A DNA stretch of 64,000 nucleotides. Source: Hyphomicrobiaceae bacterium (GTDB lineage: Bacteria; Pseudomonadota; Alphaproteobacteria; Rhizobiales; Hyphomicrobiaceae). Location: contig JALHOW010000002.1 in the NCBI GenBank assembly GCA_022842785.1, forward strand, positions 372,001-436,000. Direction: 5' to 3'. The position numbers and the translations under genes are program-made. Every line of letters starts with the position of its first letter. The stretch's first letter is position 1. Below, piece by piece: positions 1-9,713 of this stretch. A model generated the notes under the pieces. It saw only the letters and a list, made by a program, of their open reading frames with translations, was not told the origin of the DNA and did no database searches.

Positions 1-930
1 CGCGAGCTCGGCAAATTCTGGCAGCCGACTCTGAAGCTCGGCACGACCGGCACTCAGGCGACGATGAGCGAAGTGGCCAGCCACATCGCCAAGCTCGGCC
101 CAGTGCGCCGCATTGGCGTCGAGTCCGCTTTCCTGCCGGCCGATGGCGAAGCCGTCCTGCGCCGCAACGTCGCCAATGCGGACGTCGTGGACGCGGTATT
201 CCCGCTCGAGCGGCTGCGCGCGAAGAAGACCCCGGAGGAGATCGCGTATCTGCGCCAAGCCTCGGAGCGCGTCGTCGATTCCATGCTGACGACATTCGCT
301 AAGCATTGCGTCCCCGGCGCGACCAAGCTCGAGATCGTCGAAGCTCTGCGCCGCGAGGAGGTCAATCGCGGGCTCGTGTTCGACTACTGCCTGATGACCG
401 CCGGCACGAGCCTGAACCGCGCGCCCTCGGAGCAGCGGCTCGCCACGGGCGACATCATCTCCATCGACTCCGGCGGCAACTACAAAGGCTACATCGGCGA
501 TCTCTGCCGCATGGGCGTCGTCGGCGGCAAGGTGGACTCGGAGTACCAGGATCTGCTGGCCTTCGTCGAAGAAGTGCAGCAGGCTGTGCGCAAACCGATC
601 CGGGCCGGCGCACGCGGTGGCGACATCGCCGACGTAGCCGAGCGCCTGCTCAATGCTTCGCCGCACCGCAAGTACACGCACTTCATGGCCCACGGCATGG
701 GGCTCGTGACGCACGAAGCGCCGCGCCTGCAGGATCATGCGCGCATGTCCTACGAGGGCTATGACCGCGAACGCCCGCTGGAGGCCGGCTACGTCATCTC
801 CATCGAAACGACGATCGGGCATCCAACGCGCGGCTTCGTGAAGCTCGAGGATACGATCCTCGTCACTGACAACGGCCACGAGGCGCTCGGCGATGGCGGC
901 CGGGGTTACAACGCAGCCGGTGGCGGCTGA
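1..930 (+). CDS. M24 family metallopeptidase (Xaa-Pro aminopeptidase-like), 5' end outside window
   Basis: Frame is open from base 1; motifs ISIDSGGNYKGYIGDLCRMG, HFMAHGMGLVTHEAP and ISIETTIG are typical of the M24 creatinase/aminopeptidase fold. Confidence 0.85.
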   Translation, partial: RELGKFWQPTLKLGTTGTQATMSEVASHIAKLGPVRRIGVESAFLPADGEAVLRRNVANADVVDAVFPLERLRAKKTPEEIAYLRQASERVVDSMLTTFAKHCVPGATKLEIVEALRREEVNRGLVFDYCLMTAGTSLNRAPSEQRLATGDIISIDSGGNYKGYIGDLCRMGVVGGKVDSEYQDLLAFVEEVQQAVRKPIRAGARGGDIADVAERLLNASPHRKYTHFMAHGMGLVTHEAPRLQDHARMSYEGYDRERPLEAGYVISIETTIGHPTRGFVKLEDTILVTDNGHEALGDGGRGYNAAGGG

Positions 931-970
931 CATCGACCGGCGAGGGTCGGCTCACAAGGAGAGTGAATAC

Positions 971-1180
971 ATGACCGACCCGCGCTTGATTGTTGGCGTC
1001 GCATCGAATGAGCGGCGCATGTTCGAGATCACGGTGCCGAACATCGGGAGAATAGTCTGCGAAGCCTCGACACGACTGCCGGGGCCTAGCTCCGGGCGTG
1101 AGGATGAGCGCAAAGCGCTGGCCAAGATCAACGGGCAGCAGCTCAGTGAGGCGCTCGCCAAAGCGATCGAGGATTACTGA
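971..1180 (+). CDS. small conserved-type hypothetical protein downstream of the M24 peptidase
   Basis: ATG at 971 preceded by AAGGAGAG; 69 aa MTDPRLIVGVASNERRMFEITVPNIG...; same strand as the M24 gene. Confidence 0.5.
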   Translation: MTDPRLIVGVASNERRMFEITVPNIGRIVCEASTRLPGPSSGREDERKALAKINGQQLSEALAKAIEDY

Positions 1181-1187
1181 CGGCGCC

Positions 1188-2399
1188 CTATCCAAGCACG
1201 ACCGGCGAATCGGGCGGGAGACCCAGGAACACCCGCCCGATCGTAATGAAATTCGCTGGCCGGCCCTGAAGCTGTTGCGACGCGGAGTAGGCGTCGCGCA
1301 GGCGCCGCTCGAAAGGATTGACGGGGAAGATCGCGGTCTGCCCCGCGGCGCGATAGGCATCCGCTGCAATCTCGACGCCCTGGTTGATGACGTACGTGCT
1401 CGCGAGCTTGAGGTTGGCACGCTCGATAAGCGGGAAGTCACGCGCGACACGCGTCTTCTCCCAAATCTCGTCGACGGTCGTATGGAGGTAGGCACGCGCC
1501 GCCCTCAATCGCGCTTCGAGCTGGGCGAATTCGGACTGGAAGACCTGGCTCTCCATGAGCGATGAAGGAGCGCCGCGCGGCGTCTTCGCTTTGGCCAGCG
1601 CCGCTAAGTCGCCGACCATGCCCTGCGCAATACCGAGCATGAGCGCGCTGAAAGCCGTCGCATATGCTGCGGTGCCATTGAATATGTAGAGTGCTCCGTC
1701 TTCCGTCCGCTCCTCGGATGCGTCGCGGTCGATCGTTTCGTCCTCGGGCACGAACAAGTCCTGCACTTCGTATGTGTAGCTTGCCGTACCGCGAAGGCCG
1801 AGCGTGTGCCACATGTCGTCGATGCGCGCCTTTGCTACCGGGAAGAGCGCAGTACGATCGAGATGGCGGCCATCGGCGCGTCGGCGTGGCGTTCCATCGG
1901 CTTCGAAGACATAGCTGTGCCCTCCGAGAAGCGTCGCGTTCGCGCAACCGCTGGCAAATGTCCACTTTCCCGAAACACGGTAACCGCCATCCACGGCAAC
2001 GGCCTTGCCTTGAATGCCCGCACCCCAGGCAAGCACGGCATCCCGAGGACCAAACAGGCGCCGCGCGACTTCAGGTTTGAGATATGCCGCCGACATTGCG
2101 CAACCTGCCGCCTGCCCGAGACACCAAGCCGTGCTGGCATCGGCCCGCGCGACGGTCTCCATTACTTCGGCAAGCGTCTTCAGATGGACTTCATCCCCGT
2201 CGATCGACTTCGGAAGCAGGAGACGGAAAAGGCGCGCATCGTGCAGGACTTCAACGACATCCCGCGGTAGTGCCCGGGCCTGCTCGATCCTGTCGGCCGC
2301 CGCGCGCAGTGTTCCGGCTATGGCCTGCGCGCGTGCGAGAGGGGCCGATATCGGCATTCCTGCCGCATGTCCCTCGCTCCTCTCCCTGTGACTTGCCAT
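1188..2399 (-). CDS. acyl-CoA dehydrogenase-fold flavoprotein (group D monooxygenase / HsaA- or DszC-like)
   Basis: 403 aa; ADASTAWCLGQ, VSGKWTFASGC, DMWHTLGLRGTASY, AADAYRAAGQTAIF motifs of the family. Confidence 0.75.
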   Translation of the reverse strand: MASHRERSEGHAAGMPISAPLARAQAIAGTLRAAADRIEQARALPRDVVEVLHDARLFRLLLPKSIDGDEVHLKTLAEVMETVARADASTAWCLGQAAGCAMSAAYLKPEVARRLFGPRDAVLAWGAGIQGKAVAVDGGYRVSGKWTFASGCANATLLGGHSYVFEADGTPRRRADGRHLDRTALFPVAKARIDDMWHTLGLRGTASYTYEVQDLFVPEDETIDRDASEERTEDGALYIFNGTAAYATAFSALMLGIAQGMVGDLAALAKAKTPRGAPSSLMESQVFQSEFAQLEARLRAARAYLHTTVDEIWEKTRVARDFPLIERANLKLASTYVINQGVEIAADAYRAAGQTAIFPVNPFERRLRDAYSASQQLQGRPANFITIGRVFLGLPPDSPVVLG

Positions 2400-2686
2400 T
2401 GCCGACCGTCCTCCCAGGTATTGATCGTTTTCTTCTGCTTATCGCAACGCGACAACCTTGCCCTGTTGACGCGCCGCCGTCGAGCGCACGAACGCACACA
2501 TCGCGAGCAGGCGGTGCTGCGCGAGCCGCGGGCCGAAGCATGTGCATCGCGCAAAGCGCTCAGCCGTCTGAATCCGCTTGCGTTTCGAGCATCATGCCTG
2601 GACTATGAGCTTATCTCAGCAGGCACGTGCCGCCTATACTTCCGGCACGCTGAAAAGCCGGCGGGATATCCGTCAATTGAAGTCGC

Positions 2687-4330
2687 ATGAAAAGGGAGAA
2701 TGTCATGGTCAGGCGTGTTCCTTCGGGAAGGAGCCTTGTCGCACTCACGAGCGCACTATGGATGGGCACGATAGCAGCGTCGGTGCCTTCCCTCGCTCAA
2801 GGCACGCTTCGAATTGCCATGACGGCGACCGACGTACCGACCACGACGGGCGCGCCCAACAACGGATTTGAAGGCGTGCGCTTCATGGGCTTCACGGCCT
2901 TCGACGCGCTCGTCAACTGGGACCTGAGCAGCGCTGACAAGCCGGCCGACATCACGCCAGGCCTTGCCGAGAGCTGGGAGCAGAGCAAAACCGACCTCAC
3001 GAAGTGGGTCTTCAAGCTGCGTCAGGGCGTCAAATTCCACGACGGCACGCCATTCAATGCCGACGCGTTGATCTGGAACCTCGATCGCTCCTTCAACAAG
3101 GACGCCAAACAGTTCGATCCGCAGGCCTCCGCCATCAATCGCGGGCGCCCAACTTATATAGCCGACGGCGGCTACAAGAAGATCGACGACTACACGGTCG
3201 AGCTCACCACGACACGCCCCATCTCGTATTTCCCGTATGTTCTGACAACGATCTTCCACGTGAGCCCGGCGGCCTTCGAGAAGGCGGGGAGCTGGGCAGA
3301 GTTCGCCAAGGCGCCGGTCGGCACCGGTCCCTTCATCGCGCGCAACTTCAAGCCGCGCATCAGCATCGATCTCGACAAGAACAAGGACTACTGGGACAAG
3401 AATCGCATTCCCAAGGTCGACAAGGTCGTACTGTTCCCGATGCCGGAGGCGAATACGCGCCTCGCAGCGCTGCGTTCCGGGCAGGTCGACTGGATCGAGG
3501 TGCCGCCGCCGGACGCCATCGCCGGCCTTAAAGGCGCGGGCTTCTCGGTCGTCACCAACAGCTATCCGCACGTATGGCCGTGGGTGCTCAATACGCTCAA
3601 AGAGGAATCTCCCTTCCGCGACGTCAAAGTTCGTCAGGCGATCAACTACTGTGTCGATCGCGATGGCTTGGTGACGCTGCTTGCCGGTACGGCCGAACCT
3701 TCTGTTGGCTTCTTCAAGAAGACCGACCCGCGCTTCGGTAATCCCAAGAACGCTTACAAGTTCGACCCAGCGATGTCGAAAAAACTGCTGGCTGAAGCGG
3801 GCTACGGGCCCAACAAGCCCGTCAAAGCCAAGATCATGATCTCGACTTCGGGCTCGGGCCAGATGCTGCCCCTGCCGATGAACGAGTTCCTGCAGCAGTC
3901 GATGAAGCAATGCGGCTTCGATATCTCGTTCGAAGTCGTCGAATGGGGAACAGTGCTGGTCAATCTGCGCTCAGTGCCGACCGCCCCGGTAGCTGCTAAT
4001 TCCGACGCCCTGAACATCAGCCTCGTCTCGTCGGACGTCTCGATGATCGTGCGCTGGTTCTATGGTGCAAACAGCACACCAGCCGGCTCGAATTGGGGCC
4101 ACTGGAAGAACCCTGAGTTCGATGCGACCATCACCAAGATGGAGAGCGCAGCCAGCAAGGACGAGTTCGACAGGTCGGTCGTGAAGCTGCACGAGATGCT
4201 GGTCGACGAGGCGCCTTGGCTCTGGGTCGTACATGATGCCAACCCGCGCGCCATGACAAAGGGCGTCCAGGGTTTCATCAGCGCACAGAGCTGGTTTCAG
4301 GATCTGACGCGCGTATCTATCAGCAAGTGA
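2687..4330 (+). CDS. ABC transporter substrate-binding protein, peptide/nickel (family 5)
   Basis: Signal peptide; LAESWEQSKTDLTKWVFKLRQGVKFHDGTPFNADALIWNLDR family-5 SBP motif; followed by two permeases and two ATPases. Confidence 0.93.
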   Translation: MKRENVMVRRVPSGRSLVALTSALWMGTIAASVPSLAQGTLRIAMTATDVPTTTGAPNNGFEGVRFMGFTAFDALVNWDLSSADKPADITPGLAESWEQSKTDLTKWVFKLRQGVKFHDGTPFNADALIWNLDRSFNKDAKQFDPQASAINRGRPTYIADGGYKKIDDYTVELTTTRPISYFPYVLTTIFHVSPAAFEKAGSWAEFAKAPVGTGPFIARNFKPRISIDLDKNKDYWDKNRIPKVDKVVLFPMPEANTRLAALRSGQVDWIEVPPPDAIAGLKGAGFSVVTNSYPHVWPWVLNTLKEESPFRDVKVRQAINYCVDRDGLVTLLAGTAEPSVGFFKKTDPRFGNPKNAYKFDPAMSKKLLAEAGYGPNKPVKAKIMISTSGSGQMLPLPMNEFLQQSMKQCGFDISFEVVEWGTVLVNLRSVPTAPVAANSDALNISLVSSDVSMIVRWFYGANSTPAGSNWGHWKNPEFDATITKMESAASKDEFDRSVVKLHEMLVDEAPWLWVVHDANPRAMTKGVQGFISAQSWFQDLTRVSISK

Positions 4331-4372
4331 GGCGCGTCCCCGACTGATAGCTGGCCGGATTGTAGGCACGAC

Positions 4373-4404
4373 CCGATCCTCGATCATGCGTGATCGAGGA
4401 TCGG
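4373..4404. repeat. perfect 14-bp inverted repeat (stem-loop) between SBP and permease genes
   Basis: CCGATCCTCGATCA-TGCG-TGATCGAGGATCGG read directly. Confidence 0.9.
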
Positions 4405-4441
4405 ATGTGGCCCGCCGGCCGGCAAGCGAGGATTCCTGAAT

Positions 4442-5383
4442 ATGTGGTACTTCGTTCTACGCCGACTGCTCTATGCCGTCCCGATTCTGCTCGGCGTGTC
4501 GCTCGTCGTGTTTCTGCTCATGCAGATGGTGCCCGGCGACATCATCGACATCATGATTCCGCCGGAGGCGCCGAAAGAGGTCGCGGATATGATCCGCATC
4601 CAGTTCGGCCTGGATCAGCCCGTTCACATTCAGTACCTGCGCTGGTTGAAGGCGATCCTGAGCGGTGATCTCGGCATCTCGATCTTCACCAATCAGCCCG
4701 TTGCCGACGAACTCTTCAGCGCTCTCTTGAACACCCTCAAGATCGCCATACCAGCAGCGATCCTCGGCTTCACCATGGGTGTTATGCTGGGCTCACTCGC
4801 CGCGTTCTACGGCGGCTCGTGGCTCGACAAGCTATTCTCGGGCATTGCCATTGCTGGCGTGAGCCTGCCGCACTACTGGGTCGGCATGGTGCTGGTCGCC
4901 ATCTTCGCCGTTTCCTTCAACGTACTCCCTGGCCAGGGCATGGGGCCCGACGGCTTCCCTTGGACGTGGGAGCACATCAAGCACCTCATTCTGCCGGTCA
5001 TCACGCTCTCGCTCATCCCCATGGGCGTCATCAGCCGGCTGGTACGCGCGAACGTTCTGGAAATTCGCTCGATGGAGTTCGTTTCCGCACTTCAGGCCAA
5101 GGGCCTCAAGGGCCCGCGCGTCCTCCTCCACATCATGAAGAACGCCGCGCCTTCCGCTCTGGCACTCATGGGCCTGCAATTCGGCTATCTGCTCGGCGGC
5201 TCCATTCTCGTCGAGACCGTGTTCAACTGGCCAGGATCAGGAAGCCTGCTCAATCTCGCGATCTTCCGCCGTGACATCCCGGTCCTCTCCGCGACGATCC
5301 TCGTGCTGGCCACGATATTCGTCATCATCAACATTCTGGTCGACGTGCTTCAGGCACTGATCGACCCCCGCATTCGGCGCTGA
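4442..5383 (+). CDS. ABC transporter permease (DppB/OppB type)
   Basis: MWYFVLRRLLYAVPILLGVSLVVFLLMQMVPGD; multiple TM segments. Confidence 0.92.
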   Translation: MWYFVLRRLLYAVPILLGVSLVVFLLMQMVPGDIIDIMIPPEAPKEVADMIRIQFGLDQPVHIQYLRWLKAILSGDLGISIFTNQPVADELFSALLNTLKIAIPAAILGFTMGVMLGSLAAFYGGSWLDKLFSGIAIAGVSLPHYWVGMVLVAIFAVSFNVLPGQGMGPDGFPWTWEHIKHLILPVITLSLIPMGVISRLVRANVLEIRSMEFVSALQAKGLKGPRVLLHIMKNAAPSALALMGLQFGYLLGGSILVETVFNWPGSGSLLNLAIFRRDIPVLSATILVLATIFVIINILVDVLQALIDPRIRR

Positions 5384-5387
5384 ACTC

Positions 5388-6287
5388 ATGAGCGCGCAGG
5401 ACACTATCGTTGTTCCAGCCACCGACGCCGTACGCCGGGCCCAGGCGGGCAAGAGCTATTGGGCCCGCGTGCGCGAGCGCTTGCTCGCTGACCGCATCAC
5501 ACTCGCAGTGACCGTGCTGCTCGCGGTGATCGTGCTCATGGCGATCGCAGCGCCGCTGTTTGCTACCCACGACCCCATGGCAAGCTCTGTGCTCGCGCGC
5601 CTGAAATCACCCGGCTACAACGGGCATTGGCTCGGCACGGACGAGGTCGGCCGCGACTTGTACAGCCGCATTCTCTACGGCGGGCGCCTCTCGCTTCTCT
5701 GCGGTGTTGCGCCGGTTACGCTCGCCCTTCTGATCGGCGGCAGCCTGGGCCTGATCGCGGGCTACAGCGGCGGCATCGTCAACAGCCTGATCATGCGCAG
5801 CATGGACGTTCTCTATGCCTTCCCTTCGATCCTGCTCGCGATCGCCATATGCGGCATGCTCGGCTCCGGCCTCGGCAACACCATCCTCGCGCTCACCGTC
5901 ACGTTTATTCCGCCGATCGTGCGGATCTCGGAGACCGTGACGACGCAGGTGCGCTCGGCCGAATTCGTCGAGGCTGCGCGGGCGAGCGGCGCGCGGCCAG
6001 TATCGATCATCCGCTTTCACATCCTCAACAACGTGCTCGGGCCCATCCTCGTCTACGCGACATCGCTCATCTCGATCTCGATCATCCTTGCGGCAGGCCT
6101 GAGTTTCCTCGGCCTCGGCGTTACGCCACCCGACGCCGAATGGGGCCTCATGCTGAACAACCTGCGCCAAGCCATCTGGGTGAACCCTCTGGTCGCCGCA
6201 CTTCCGGGCGCGATGATCTTTATCACGTCGATGTGCTTCAACCTGATGAGCGACGGTCTGCGCACCGCCATGGACGTACGCATATGA
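5388..6287 (+). CDS. ABC transporter permease (DppC/OppC type)
   Basis: GHWLGTDEVGRDLYSRILYGGRLSL; EAARASGA EAA loop. Confidence 0.92.
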   Translation: MSAQDTIVVPATDAVRRAQAGKSYWARVRERLLADRITLAVTVLLAVIVLMAIAAPLFATHDPMASSVLARLKSPGYNGHWLGTDEVGRDLYSRILYGGRLSLLCGVAPVTLALLIGGSLGLIAGYSGGIVNSLIMRSMDVLYAFPSILLAIAICGMLGSGLGNTILALTVTFIPPIVRISETVTTQVRSAEFVEAARASGARPVSIIRFHILNNVLGPILVYATSLISISIILAAGLSFLGLGVTPPDAEWGLMLNNLRQAIWVNPLVAALPGAMIFITSMCFNLMSDGLRTAMDVRI

Positions 6288-6297
6288 GGTCCTCACC

Positions 6298-7314
6298 ATG
6301 AGCGCGGATGTCCTGCTCGAAGTGCACGCGGTGCGGCGTTACTTCCCGATCCGCGGCGGGCTGCTTCAACGGCAAGTCGCGACCGTACAGGCTGTCGATG
6401 ACATTTCGTTCGCCGTGCGCCGCGGTGAGACGCTCGGCATCGTTGGCGAATCCGGGTGCGGCAAGTCGACGACCGCACGCCTCCTCATTCATCTGCTCGA
6501 GGCTGATGCCGGTACCATCACGCTCGAAGGCCGCGCGATCGGCGACTCGAGCGGTCTCACGGCACGTGAGTTTCGCCGTCAGGTGCAGATGGTCTTCCAG
6601 GATAGCTACTCGTCGCTCAATCCCCGCTGCACCGTCGAGGATACCATCGCATATGGCCCGACCGTTCACGGTCTCTCCTGGGCTGATGCGCGCAAACGGG
6701 CGCGGGAGCTTCTCGGTAAGGTCGGCCTTGATCCAGAGCTGTTCGCGACACGCTATCCCCACGAACTCTCCGGTGGTCAGCGTCAGCGCGTGAACATCGC
6801 CCGCGCACTCGCGCTCGAGCCTCGCGTGGTCGTGCTCGACGAGCCTGTTTCGGCGCTCGACAAATCCGTCGAAGCGCAGGTGCTCAACCTGCTTGTCGAT
6901 CTCAAGAGCGAACTGGGCCTGACGTACGTGTTCATTTCGCACGATCTCAATGTCGTGCAGTACATCAGCGACCGCGTGCTGGTGATGTATCTCGGCAAAA
7001 TCGTCGAGGTCGGTCCCGTCGAAAGCATCTACGGAAATCCGCGACATCCTTATACGCGTGCACTGCTCGGCGCGATGCCGTCCATGGATCCGGATAATCG
7101 CGGAAAGCAAGCCACGCTGACCGGTGACCCACCGAACCCGATCAACCCTCCGCCGGGTTGCCGCTTTCACACCCGCTGCGCCCACGCCGAGACCTGCTGT
7201 TCCGCACGTGAGCCGAAGCTTGCTGCGGGAACGGCTGCAGGCGACCATCTCGCGGCCTGCCATATGCTGATTCCTGGCTCCGGCCACAGCGCCGCGCCGG
7301 CGATCGCGGCATGA
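6298..7314 (+). CDS. oligopeptide/dipeptide ABC transporter ATP-binding protein (OppF/DppF type)
   Basis: Walker A GESGCGKST, LSGGQRQRVNIARAL, Walker B VVLDEPVSALD, C-terminal GCRFHTRCAHA oligo_HPY region. Confidence 0.93.
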   Translation: MSADVLLEVHAVRRYFPIRGGLLQRQVATVQAVDDISFAVRRGETLGIVGESGCGKSTTARLLIHLLEADAGTITLEGRAIGDSSGLTAREFRRQVQMVFQDSYSSLNPRCTVEDTIAYGPTVHGLSWADARKRARELLGKVGLDPELFATRYPHELSGGQRQRVNIARALALEPRVVVLDEPVSALDKSVEAQVLNLLVDLKSELGLTYVFISHDLNVVQYISDRVLVMYLGKIVEVGPVESIYGNPRHPYTRALLGAMPSMDPDNRGKQATLTGDPPNPINPPPGCRFHTRCAHAETCCSAREPKLAAGTAAGDHLAACHMLIPGSGHSAAPAIAA

Positions 7315-7327
7315 GGGAGGTGCCAGC

Positions 7328-8347
7328 ATGAGCCTCACCGCAGCCACCAGAGATCAGCCAGCAGCCGCAACAGGCGGCGCGCCGCTCGTGCGCGTCGAGG
7401 ATCTGACCGTCCGCTTCACCAGCCGCGACGCAGTCATCGATGCGGTGAACGGTGTCAGCTTCACACTCGATGCCGGCGAGGTGCTTTGCATTCTCGGCGA
7501 GTCCGGCTCGGGCAAGAGCGTCACGCTGCGTGCCATGATGCGCCTGCTGCCTCCCCGGCGCACGAAAATCGGCGGCAAGATCAGCGTTGGTGGGAAGGAC
7601 ATCCTGGGCCTCGATGAGGGGGCGCTCGGCGACTTGCGCGGCGGTGAAGTCGCCATGATCTTCCAGGAGCCGATGACCTCCTTCGATCCCGTATTCACCA
7701 TCGGCACCCAGATCATGGAGACGGTGAAGCGCCACGACGGGCTCTCGGACGCCGACGCGAGAAAGCGCGCGCTGGAGCTGCTCGAAATGGTGCAGATCCC
7801 TTCGCCGGTGCGCCGCCTCGAGAACTACCCGCACGAGATGTCTGGCGGCATGCGCCAACGCGCCATGATCGCACTTGCGCTGTCTTGCCGGCCCCGCCTC
7901 CTGCTTGCAGACGAGCCGACGACTGCACTCGACGCAACCGTACAGATCCAGATTCTGCAACTTCTGCATCGCATCCAGCGCGAACTCGGCATGGCCGTCC
8001 TGTTCGTCACCCACGATGTCGGTGTCGCCGTCGAGATCTCGGACCGTATTGCCGTCATGTATGCCGGCCGCTTCGTCGAGACAGGGCCGCTTCGGGATAT
8101 CGTGCACACACCGCAGCACCCCTACACTCAGGGCCTGCTCGCCTCGACGGTGCACGGCGGCATGCGTGGCAAACGTCTCGAGGCCATACCGGGCTCGCCG
8201 GTGAACCTTGCCGCCATGCCGCCAGGATGTGCCTTTGCGCCGCGTTGCCGCTATGCCGAGCCGGCCTGCACGGCCGCGCCGCCAGCCGAGACATGGATCG
8301 AGCCGACGCGCATGGTTCGCTGCATCCGGGCTGCGCCGCACACATGA
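7328..8347 (+). CDS. ABC transporter ATP-binding protein (OppD/DppD type)
   Basis: GESGSGKSVTLRAMMRLL, MSGGMRQRAMIALALSCRPRLLLADEPTTALD, GCAFAPRCRYA. Confidence 0.93.
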   Translation: MSLTAATRDQPAAATGGAPLVRVEDLTVRFTSRDAVIDAVNGVSFTLDAGEVLCILGESGSGKSVTLRAMMRLLPPRRTKIGGKISVGGKDILGLDEGALGDLRGGEVAMIFQEPMTSFDPVFTIGTQIMETVKRHDGLSDADARKRALELLEMVQIPSPVRRLENYPHEMSGGMRQRAMIALALSCRPRLLLADEPTTALDATVQIQILQLLHRIQRELGMAVLFVTHDVGVAVEISDRIAVMYAGRFVETGPLRDIVHTPQHPYTQGLLASTVHGGMRGKRLEAIPGSPVNLAAMPPGCAFAPRCRYAEPACTAAPPAETWIEPTRMVRCIRAAPHT

Positions 8348-8349
8348 AA

Positions 8350-8375
8350 ATGGCCCTCCTCGAAAGAAGGGCCAT
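8350..8375. terminator. stem-loop between convergent genes (putative bidirectional terminator)
   Basis: ATGGCCCT-N10-AGGGCCAT followed by GCATTTATC, between stops at 8347(+) and 8397(-). Confidence 0.6.
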
Positions 8376-8396
8376 GCATTTATCACTGCAGAGCGC

Positions 8397-9575
8397 TCAG
8401 GCGTAGAATGCCGACTCGAAGGCGTAATAAAGCGGCAGCGATTTCTTGTCGGCGAACGGCAGGATCTGCGTGAGATACACGCCACCGATGCCGCTCTTCG
8501 GATCGATCCAATAATATGAGTTGGCCAGACCGGCCCACATGAGACCGCCCGCCGGCCGCCCTGTCGGCGCCTTCTCCTCGTTGATCTGGAAGCTCAACCC
8601 CCAGCTCTTCGAAACGCCGGGGAAGAATTCGGCATCGTTCGAAAGCGGTGGCGCCGCTGTCGTCAACAAGGTGACGCGACTGTCACCCATGTTGTTGCGG
8701 CTCATGAGATCGACCGTCTCAGGCTTCAGCACCTGGCCGCCACTCGCCTTGCCGCGATTGAGAATCATGCGGACGAGCTGCAGATAGTCCTGCGCCGTTG
8801 AATAGAGACCACCACCGCCCATCTCGAATTGCGGCTCCTGAGGAATCTCCAATTCCATCTGCGGCTCTAAAGCGTCGTTGTCGCCGCGCTGATGGATCTT
8901 GGCGAGGCGCGATCGCATCGACGGCGTGATCTTGAAAGCCGTGCTGGTCATGCCGAGCGGCGCGAAGAGGTTCTTCTGCAGGTACGGGCCGAGCTTCTCA
9001 CCGCTCACGGCCTCCACCATCTTGCCGGCCCAATCGATGTTGATGCCGTAGTACCATTTGTCGCCAGGATCGAAGAGGAGCGGCGTCGTCAGTGCAGCGT
9101 TCTCGCAGGAGATGATGCCGGGTATGCCCTTGGTCTCCTGATACTTACCGAGATCCGTGCTCCAGATGTCATAGCCGAACCCGGCGGTGTGGGTCAGCAG
9201 GTGGCGCAGCGTGATCGGGCGCCGCGGCGCGCGCGTACGCGGTTGTCCGCTGGCATCGAAGCCCTCGAGAACCTGCGCAGCACCGATCTCAGGGACAACT
9301 TTTGCCGCCGGCGCATCGAGATCGAGCTTGCCCTGTTCGACAAGCTGCATGGCGCCGGCCGACGTGACCGCCTTCGTCATTGAGGCAATCCACACGACGG
9401 TATCGGGCGTCATCGGCTCCGGCTTACCAAGCACGCGCTTGCCGAAGGCGCCCTCGTAGATCACGGTCTCGCGGTCTGTCGCGATGGCCACGACGCCCGG
9501 CACGTCTCCGGCCTCAACGGCGCCGCGCAGGGCTGCATCGATCTTCGATTTGCGGGATGCTGAATCGGTGGGCAT
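8397..9575 (-). CDS. serine hydrolase, class C beta-lactamase/penicillin-binding-like family
   Basis: VVWIASMTKAVTS (SxxK), WYYGINIDWAG (YxN-type), HTAGFGYD; probable start MPTDSASRKS at 9575 rather than the longer ORF. Confidence 0.85.
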   Translation of the reverse strand: MPTDSASRKSKIDAALRGAVEAGDVPGVVAIATDRETVIYEGAFGKRVLGKPEPMTPDTVVWIASMTKAVTSAGAMQLVEQGKLDLDAPAAKVVPEIGAAQVLEGFDASGQPRTRAPRRPITLRHLLTHTAGFGYDIWSTDLGKYQETKGIPGIISCENAALTTPLLFDPGDKWYYGINIDWAGKMVEAVSGEKLGPYLQKNLFAPLGMTSTAFKITPSMRSRLAKIHQRGDNDALEPQMELEIPQEPQFEMGGGGLYSTAQDYLQLVRMILNRGKASGGQVLKPETVDLMSRNNMGDSRVTLLTTAAPPLSNDAEFFPGVSKSWGLSFQINEEKAPTGRPAGGLMWAGLANSYYWIDPKSGIGGVYLTQILPFADKKSLPLYYAFESAFYA

Positions 9576-9713
9576 GGAACTCTCCCTAGCTACGGTTGAT
9601 TGTCTCCTTTTTCTTTTACTGTAGCCGGGAATTGCTGAGCCGTCGCCGTCGGCACGCCGGCCGACAGCCGAAGCGACGATCAACTTGCCGCTAGCGGATC
9701 GGATATGCCGCAA

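Noticed and set aside
7142-8485. 447-aa ORF on - strand (also 2756-3910, 6238-7347, 23030-24268, 32474-33580 on -, and 28635-29882, 47938-49149 on +)
   Set aside because: Antisense or out-of-frame shadows of strongly recognisable genes; long spurious ORFs are expected in GC-rich DNA and the translations show no family motifs
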